Source: Ceratothoa steindachneri
Taxonomy: Eukaryota > Arthropoda > Malacostraca > Isopoda > Cymothoidae
DNA length: 64,000 bases
Assembly (NCBI GenBank): GCA_963969495.1
Contig: OZ018326.1
Coordinates: forward strand, 151,371,806 to 151,435,805
Direction of reading: 5' to 3'
The stretch's first letter is position 1; each line of letters starts with the position of its first letter. The notes below the pieces were generated by a model. The model had not been told where the DNA came from and did no database searches. It saw only the letters and a list, made by a program, of their open reading frames with translations. Shown piece after piece: positions 57,180-64,000 of this stretch. The position numbers were made by a program, and so were the translations under genes.

Positions 57180-58860
57180 CACACATCACTCTTTCGTCCC
57201 GAAAAATGCCGAAGAGGCTTCTAAAGCCACACTCTCCTGACGCAGAACGAGGGGTCTTCCCTTAGGTCACGAGCTTTCCTGCTCGCAGGTGTTGGTATCC
57301 CTATTGGCAGGTGTTAGGATCCCTATTCTTCAGCGATTTCTAGCGAAGAGATTCTGTTTCAGCATTGAAATGGGAGGGAAGAGGTGCGCAATTAAATAAG
57401 AAATATATCATATCGAGATTTAACCATCTTTGTGCCTTGAAGTTGTGCTTATTTTCCGCTCCGCGGCTCGTTGCTCAGCCTTAGTCAGAATCATGACCGC
57501 ATAGAGGAAATAGACTTTCGCCCTGCTTTCCTGTATGAAATTACATAAGGCAGTTGACAATAGTTTTTTTAGCGAACTAATAGTTAAGACCTGGTTCCAC
57601 AGAGTTTCAAAGTGGTAGGGAAAATCTTGAAAATGAAACAGGTTGTGAACGCAAACGGCCATTAGATGTCCATTTATTGAAAACAATGTTTTGACCTGAC
57701 TTGGCACAATAATATACATTATAAAATATTGCTATAAAATTGCCGGTACTATATTGTAAATTTTACAGTAAAATATTGGTGCGGTGTTTACCGTAAGTTA
57801 TGTACCGTAAAACAGTTTTATGGGAGTATTTTGTGTGAAAATGAGCTGATTGGAATTTTGCGTGCTTTACCCTTTGTCTGTAGAGACACAAAAGTTTAAT
57901 CCTTGCATATTAACGTAATACTCATAACTTTTATAAGAAATAATAAATTATATTCCAAAGCAAACTTTTCTTTAACCTTGTTTCATTTGATCTGAGGTAC
58001 GCTTAAATAACGGTTTGGAAGTTCACTTAAAGGGTTGCGCCAACCGTTTCTCGTATGGTAGACGAGATCCCAAAACTGGATAATGAAATGCACATAAAGT
58101 TCATAATGACAATCGCTAGCAACCCAAAAGACACCAAGGCTTTTCCAGGTTTGGGGTAGGGGGGAAGGATATGAGTACCTACATAAGAGATACTAGTGCT
58201 CCACGTCAGAGGTTTGTTTGATAGTTAATTTTAAAAATATGCAACATTAGAGTTGGGGTAACGACTATTCCATTACGTTTCCAATCAAAGAGAAGGGACA
58301 TATCGATGTAGCCCTTATGTGGCAGATGTATGCAGAAGTTGGCCCTGAGTTCTGATGAGTCATCCCTTATGGAACTGGCAACCGACCCTCAAAACGCTTT
58401 TGAACCAATGCGTAATGGCAAGATCTTGAGCGTAAGTTGAAAGTCACTTCGTTCAGTTTTGTGTAAATAATTAGTTCGTTGTGGGCAAGTCTCAAACAAC
58501 TAAAAATATGGCAAAATTATCTAGATTAGATTTTAGATCTTCGTACTGCCCATTCATAGACCTACTTTACCGATGCGGCGTGTCTGCAAAGTTTTATGTT
58601 TGTTTAATTTTATTTTCCCTAAAAATATGTGATTATCACAAGTTCATAGAGTTTGTTTAAAGTAAATTATTACTTCTAAATTACCCTATTTTTTAGAAAA
58701 CCTAGATGATGCTTTTAATTTGGTAAACTCGGACTTTCGAGTTGGCCTACCTGAAAGCAATGTTAATTTTATTCTATATAGTAATATTAACTTTAAAATT
58801 AATTAGAGTGGTATTAAAATACTAGATATGTGAATATTACCTATATAGGGTTTTATTTTA
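57180..58860. other. No gene recognised
   Basis: A short direct repeat CAGGTGTTxGxATCCCTATT lies at 57286 and 57306. The minus-strand frame 57420-57719 (99 residues, starting MYIIVPSQVK) has no domain I know and no supporting context. The rest is AT-rich. Confidence 0.5.
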
Positions 58861-58870
58861 TTAAAAATAA

Positions 58871-59204
58871 CAAGGTCTGCTGACCAAAAGTCGCGTGCTC
58901 TTATTTTATTTTTATTTATGGGCTTAAAACCTTCAAAAATTTCAATAATTCCTGAACTAACCTTAAAAGGACTCGCAATTATATCATTTGGAAGAAAATG
59001 TAACACAACATAAGTGTTTCAAATTTCGTTACAATCGGCCAAATATTTATGATGTTATTACTAAAACAAAAAAGCAATACGGGGACTGACCGCCCGACCG
59101 AATGACCGCCCGACCCACCCACCCACCCACCCACCCACCCACCCACCTACCAACCGAGCGATCCACCAACCAGCCGACATAGTGAGATATATAGTCACCC
59201 GCGA
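58871..59204 (+). repeat. Interspersed repeat R2, copy 2, with (CCCA)n tail
   Basis: Aligned with copy 1, it starts CAAGGTCTGCTGACCAAAAG, has AATCGGCCAAATATTTATGA, and ends GACATAGTGAGATATATAGT then CACCCGCGA. Here the short-motif tail is (CCCA)n at about 59113-59146, where copy 1 has (GACC)n. The tail motif therefore changes between copies while both flanks stay conserved. Confidence 0.8.
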
Positions 59205-59209
59205 TTAAA

Positions 59210-59780
59210 AAACCTGCATAATCTCTCACCATAAATTTGACCTGTAAAACCTTCTGAATGTCCTTCTTCAGAAATGAGATAAGACCTGTCCCAGTGGGAA
59301 GAAGAGCTCCTGAGTACAGCCAAATTCTGCTTCATGGGGCCTGATTAATCACTCGATGTCATTCTCGATGGGGCCGCTTTAACGGTGGCTGTCATAAGCT
59401 GTAGGTAGGTAGTGCCATTCGTCCCTCATTTGTGGTACTTGATCTCATGACCTGAAATTAAAGGCACACAAAGATCAGAATGACATTCAAGTGATATGGA
59501 AGAGAACAGGGGTAGGTTCTCTTTGGGAGGAGTTTTGCGGGTCGTATTATGTATTGACACAAACCATTAATTGTGGAACCATTCGTTACCCGTGGGGGTC
59601 ACGAAAGAAGAGGAAGTAGGTCTATTGTGATGTAAAAGTGGGAAAAGAAATGATGAAGGTGCTGTGATTGTTTAAGTCCATGATACTGTGTTGGAAGCTA
59701 CTTACTCCTACGTGATCTAATATATCAGCGTATCCGCCCAATGATCGGCCACCTCATGATCCCGCTTGCAGTTTTGTATC
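59210..59780. other. No gene recognised
   Basis: Mixed sequence without domain or repeat. Confidence 0.5.
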
Positions 59781-59782
59781 CG

Positions 59783-59857
59783 CGCTCGCCGGGATCCAAC
59801 CCGTGCCTTGACATCAGAAATCCCACCCAGTATCTACTAGGCTACCACACGCTCTGG
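59783..59857 (-). repeat. tRNA-derived SINE head
   Basis: On the minus strand GTAGCCTAGTAGATACTGGG is an A-box region and GGGTTGGATCCC (59790-59801) a near-consensus B box, about 30 bases apart. No complete cloverleaf is seen, so a SINE head is more likely than a tRNA gene. Confidence 0.5.
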
Positions 59858-59869
59858 ATAACCGTAGTT

Positions 59870-61820
59870 GTGATTCTACATTAAACTCAAGGTCCCCACT
59901 GATAAATAAAAGGCATCAAAAATAATCGCAGATTGGTATTAAAACCTGATCGAATTAATATTGCCTATCTAAATTGGATCACGAAGCGAAGCAGACTTGC
60001 AGCAGTTTAGAGTCGTGTTTCTGAATTTACTATAAAATGGATTAGATTATTTTAATCATTGGCAATGTCGATATTAAAAAATCATCGAAAGAGTGTATGG
60101 GTGTAAGATGGTGAGACTAAGAGTATAATCTTATGGAAGACTGCACGGATCAGGGATTAAAGCTTTTGTTTTAGTGCTCCTATAATGATGTGCACAATTA
60201 CGAGAAGGTGGTGGTGATGGTGCACGCTGCGTCATTCAAAAATATGCCTCGGATTCTCGTGGTAAGCAGTTTATTAAAATCATGTTTCTTTACAGATCTA
60301 TATAACAAAATATCTGGCGAAAAATCTCTCTCTGAATGCCCATTGAGCTCTTCCCTTGAAAGATCATTTTAACCTTCCATGAACACTTGTTGAGCCCATA
60401 CTGCACATCCATCGTTCCTTCTTTATTCACACATTGAGTTGTCCTTGAATACCAATCGAGTCCTCTCTGAACACACCTTGAGGCACCCTGAAAATTCCCG
60501 CCTGTAAAACTTTAAAAAAATATCCTGAAACTTGCGTGAGACTTCCTTCCGATAGTTTGATACTGTAATTCTATATAGTAGTTTACTGTATATTCTCGAT
60601 AAGATACTCTATAAAATACAGTAGCAGGGATTGTTGCTGTAAAAAGTGCATTGAGTCATTGTTGCTTAGCTGCCAGCAATTACTGTTCCCGCAAAAGGGA
60701 AATGATTATTTTTAGAAATGATGACATTTCATGGTAAAGGACTCATGGCGTGATCGAAAACTATCTTCAAAATGGAAAGGTGCAAATGAAGTTCTTAAAT
60801 ATTTCCCCAATCCCAAGGTCGATACACACAAAAAAAAACAACATAGGCCATTATAGTGGGCAGCAGTTGAGATTATTTACTACAGTTTTGAGAGGCAGGG
60901 AGAAATAATTGTAATTCACAAATAATGTAAAATCAAATGTATAAAATTCATCGATAGTTGTGAGTGAAGCTGTCATAATCCTTTTTTACGATATTCTTCG
61001 TTTGCCATAGAAAATGAACGACAGGGAAATCAAGGTTTTTTCTCATTAAATTATTCTCTGGATCTTGTTACTGTCAACACGTTTCTTAATACTTTGATAC
61101 CATTTCGAACAACTGACTATTTGAAAACGAGGCAGCTTCAAAAAAAATGCTTTCAAACAGTTTCTTTGTTTTACACAGTACACTTTGGAGCAGAGTTGTT
61201 AACTCCTTTCCGAGTTAACAGAACCTATTGAAGCATATGGTGTTTATCAGTGGCGTGCGGTGACTTTTGAACATGAAAAAGCAATTCAATTTTTACAAAG
61301 TAAATATGTTAATTGAAATAAATATGTTGTTCATTAAAAATAACTAAAAAGATTGCAAGCTACTCACTTTAATGTTATTTTTTAAAACTTTATTTAAATT
61401 TTATAAAAGTTTCTATAAGTATGCACAACCATCTAGCCAAGATGTTCTATCATATTGGCCTACATTGTATTTGCGAGTGCAACACTGTTTTGGATTACAG
61501 ATCTAGCGCTAACGTAGGCCTAATTTAAAGGCTATCGCGGAATCCGGTTCACACGGCCCTCCAAAAATACACACATAAAATTTATAGAAGACATGGGATC
61601 TAAAGGCCTACCAGAAGTTCCCCAGAATTAATCAGGACGATGCTAAATTATGAGGTATCCGCAAGGGGTTAAATAAATACACAAATAAAAAGTATTTACA
61701 GTATTATTTACAACAAAATTAAAATGAAATAAGTTAACTGGTAACAAATTATACGGCGCTCATCAAACAATAAGAAAAGTCATAAATGCTTATCACCATC
61801 GAACGACCACAAGTCGTTGA
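59870..61820. other. No gene recognised; possible lone hAT end at 61251
   Basis: CAGTGGCGTGCGGTGAC at 61251-61267 looks like a hAT terminal repeat, but no partner end was found within the window. Otherwise AT-rich without recognisable content. Confidence 0.4.
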
Positions 61821-61829
61821 AGATAAAAA

Positions 61830-62650
61830 TAGGCTTCGCTACTCTAGTGACAGGTGTTCCCAGAATAACCTCCCTGTCTTACGTCTCTTACCCGAAGGCC
61901 CAAAGTTACATGAATAACACTTATAACACTTAATTAATTTAAAGGGGACGTAAGAAGAAAGAGATACTCCAAAATACTTGATACCAGAGTAGTGAAGCAA
62001 TAACCCACGTCGGGAACCCAGGCGAAAGAGGCTGGGCGACGATGAGGGAATTCGAGCCAAGTCGACAGGGGTGAATGCGATGGCGGTCGTCGGCGAGAAG
62101 AAACCCACAGACGGCGATATCGTGGCGAAAGGCGTCGGGACCACGGGGAACGACGATTCAAAGGTTCAACGATTCGAGAGAAGGAATTAGAGATGACAGA
62201 ATTCTTCAAAGAGGAGATGGCGAGGTGACTAGGGGAGAACTTTCACGTGCCCAGTGTGAACGGCTTCCCAAAGGAGAACACTTGCAAACGTAACTGGAAG
62301 AGCACAATTCGATGCAGCCGACAGAGGAGCAGCGACAAATCTGGCAGGAATCAATGGCAGAAAATCCTCACTGAATGAAGAAATCCAGTACGGGTCTCCA
62401 AATAAACGTCAAAGTAAGTGACGGATAACGATTCAGCGGAGCAATGAGGCAGAATTCTCGCAACAGAATAACTTAAAAGGGCTCACGGCCCCATTCATAT
62501 CCTTCAGTCCGAAGGGAGAAAAGGGAAGTGGGGTACAAAGGGGTGGGGGAAAGTCACTTTCCCTACGCAAATTAGACTGGTAGGTTGCAGAAGTTTAGGC
62601 AAAAAATGGTAGCCTCGTAGCGGGTCGACCTGCGATAACACCATAAACTA
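61830..62650. other. GC-richer block of unknown nature
   Basis: About 800 bases of clearly higher GC than the flanks, with overlapping open frames on both strands (61839-62144 and 61934-62209 minus, 62075-62293 plus), none with a known domain. On the minus strand it would begin TGTTATCGCAGGTCGACCCG at about 62642. A TG start and a shared composition suggest an LTR or untranslated leader of a retroelement, but no second copy is present to test this. Confidence 0.4.
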
Positions 62651-62659
62651 TGATGGAAA

Positions 62660-64000
62660 AGGGAAAGCATAGGAATCCGAGGGCCTACCCTTTACATCTA
62701 CTTGTTTTAAAACAGTTTCTTTCATTATAAGTCATCGCACTGAACTTCCTTTTTAATGTTTTTTCAATAATGCAATCGCATTTTCTTCCAACTTCATTTG
62801 CATCCATTTTGTTTAAAAGGGGGGCTATCTCTTAAACAATGAATAAACAACACCCTACACTTATCTAAGCACTGTTTCATAGCTACTGATCTTAAAGGTA
62901 CAAAGGGTGACTTATTTTGTTAAGGGAGTTTGATTAGTTTGTTATATAGGCTCATTTTGTTTTCTGTTTTTATTTAACCTAGTAGGGATAAACACAACAA
63001 CGGCCACTTGTTAAAATGAGTCCTACCATAATTACTCAACTGAAGTTAAGGAACAACTTTTTCTTTTGGCAGTGATAAATCTTTACCTGATCCTTTCTTT
63101 TGAGTTATAAATGTATTTCTTCGAGGATTCTTACTTATATAACCTTACTATTTGTAAACCAAACATAATTTCGAGACGATGGAATTAAAAAAATAATTAC
63201 CATGCAAGAAAAGTGCAGTTAAAGTAAAGAAAATATTTCATAATAGTTATATAACCAAATTGTTTAGACTAGCAGTGAACTTCTCTCTATTATTTGCACT
63301 CAGCTATAGCATTGATCAACAGATTAAGGGACATTGCCATGAGATGTCTTAAACCCTGCAATGTCTACCTCTACAGAGCCGCGAGGAAAGATCCATTTTT
63401 ACCTTAACCAAATTAAAACTAGGAGGAGAATAATGATTTACGCAAATACAGGTTGGATGAAGGATCATTTATCGGTGTCCCAATATTAGTTCTTAGAAGG
63501 AAAATTTCTATACTCAACATTCAATCAGCGGAGACGTGTAGACATGAAAAAAAATTCTCAAAAGTTTAGAGCGAAAACCGACGAAAACTTGTAAGATGGC
63601 GGAAGTAAAAATTAGTAAAAGATTCATATCCGCAAATCCTCCTACATACATTAGGACCAGGAAGGAACGCATCTGAAGCCGGTGGGAACCTTAAACCACA
63701 AGATGGTTAAAACGCTTGTTGCCTGGTAGAAAAACACAGCATTATCCTTCTCCCTGTCTCTATCCTTTCCAAAGATACCCGATCTCTTGGCGTCCATTGG
63801 CCTTCCAGTAATTGCCACTCTTATTTTTTGTTGCTTTCATTATATGTGGGACGGGTGACGTTAATAAATAAAATGAAAGCTTGCGGGGTTTCTGACCTGC
63901 TTTGATACAAGGGAAAAGAAAAGATTCATGGGTGCGTGGTTAGTTTAAAAGTAGTGTGGTAGTTTAGTTGTTAGTTTATAAATTTAGTAGTATAAAAGTA
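62660..64000. other. AT-rich end of window, no gene recognised
   Basis: No domain, RNA gene or tandem repeat could be supported. Confidence 0.6.

Noticed and set aside
56972..57265. Ser/Leu-rich open frame across the (CT)n array
   Set aside because: It is an artefact of the CT repeat; no coding signal outside the repeat.
57420..57719. 99-residue minus-strand frame with natural-looking composition
   Set aside because: No motif, homologue in memory, or splice evidence; listed only as part of an unassigned stretch.
61251..61267. hAT-like end CAGTGGCGTGCGGTGAC
   Set aside because: No matching second end or target duplication could be found in the window, so no element is called.

Overview
The window looks like AT-rich, non-coding nuclear DNA from an invertebrate, most likely an arthropod and possibly a crustacean. 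This is an inference from the transposon mix (two Merlin relics, three Tc1/mariner-type relics, one mariner, MULE, hAT, CR1/jockey-like LINEs, a Ty3/gypsy element with integrase upstream of RT) and from the long (TA)n and (CT)n arrays. There are no operons, ribosome binding sites, CRISPR arrays or bacterial genes. I found no convincing intact host gene. Nearly every open frame with recognisable content is a broken transposable-element (TE) fragment.

Layout. 1-4000: Gypsy copy A (integrase end, linker, RT, part of RNase H, candidate LTR), split by a hAT insertion with an 8-bp target duplication and cut off by a (TA)n array. 4000-7000: AT-rich, nothing recognised. 7060-8440: LINE fragments, including a CR1-like endonuclease. 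10439-10969: interspersed repeat R1, with an inverted copy at 21321-21847. 11140-11980: Tc1-type relic. 13018-13280: two tRNA-like SINE heads. 16742-17533: LINE 3' part. 23471-25110: relic of an unassigned repeated invertebrate protein family. 25645-28526: three DNA transposons in a row (Merlin-2, a TTAA-flanked terminal-inverted-repeat (TIR) element, a mariner deletion derivative).

31841-32391 holds an unrecognised frameshifted reading frame. 36813-38861 is Merlin-1, whose left end carries 20 tandem copies of a 32-bp unit built on its own terminal repeat. It is followed by an AT-rich minisatellite (38905-39835), a Tc1-like relic (40150-40990), a MULE relic (41150-41902) and a 46-bp tandem repeat. 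42755-44171 is Gypsy copy B (RT and RNase H, no integrase downstream), with a candidate LTR at 44517. 45050-49110 holds two decayed LINEs on the minus strand. 51855-52660 is another Tc1 relic. 53066-53560 and 58871-59204 are copies of repeat R2. At 54555-54950 a 235-bp hAT-type MITE splits one (TA)n array. 61830-62650 is a GC-richer block of unknown nature. The remainder is AT-rich sequence with no gene I can support.

The parts do not form a pathway; the window reads as layered TE insertions. The most notable observations are the Merlin end turned into a satellite, the integrase-before-RT Gypsy family with a YFDN active-site box in both copies, and the MITE that uses a (TA)n array as target.
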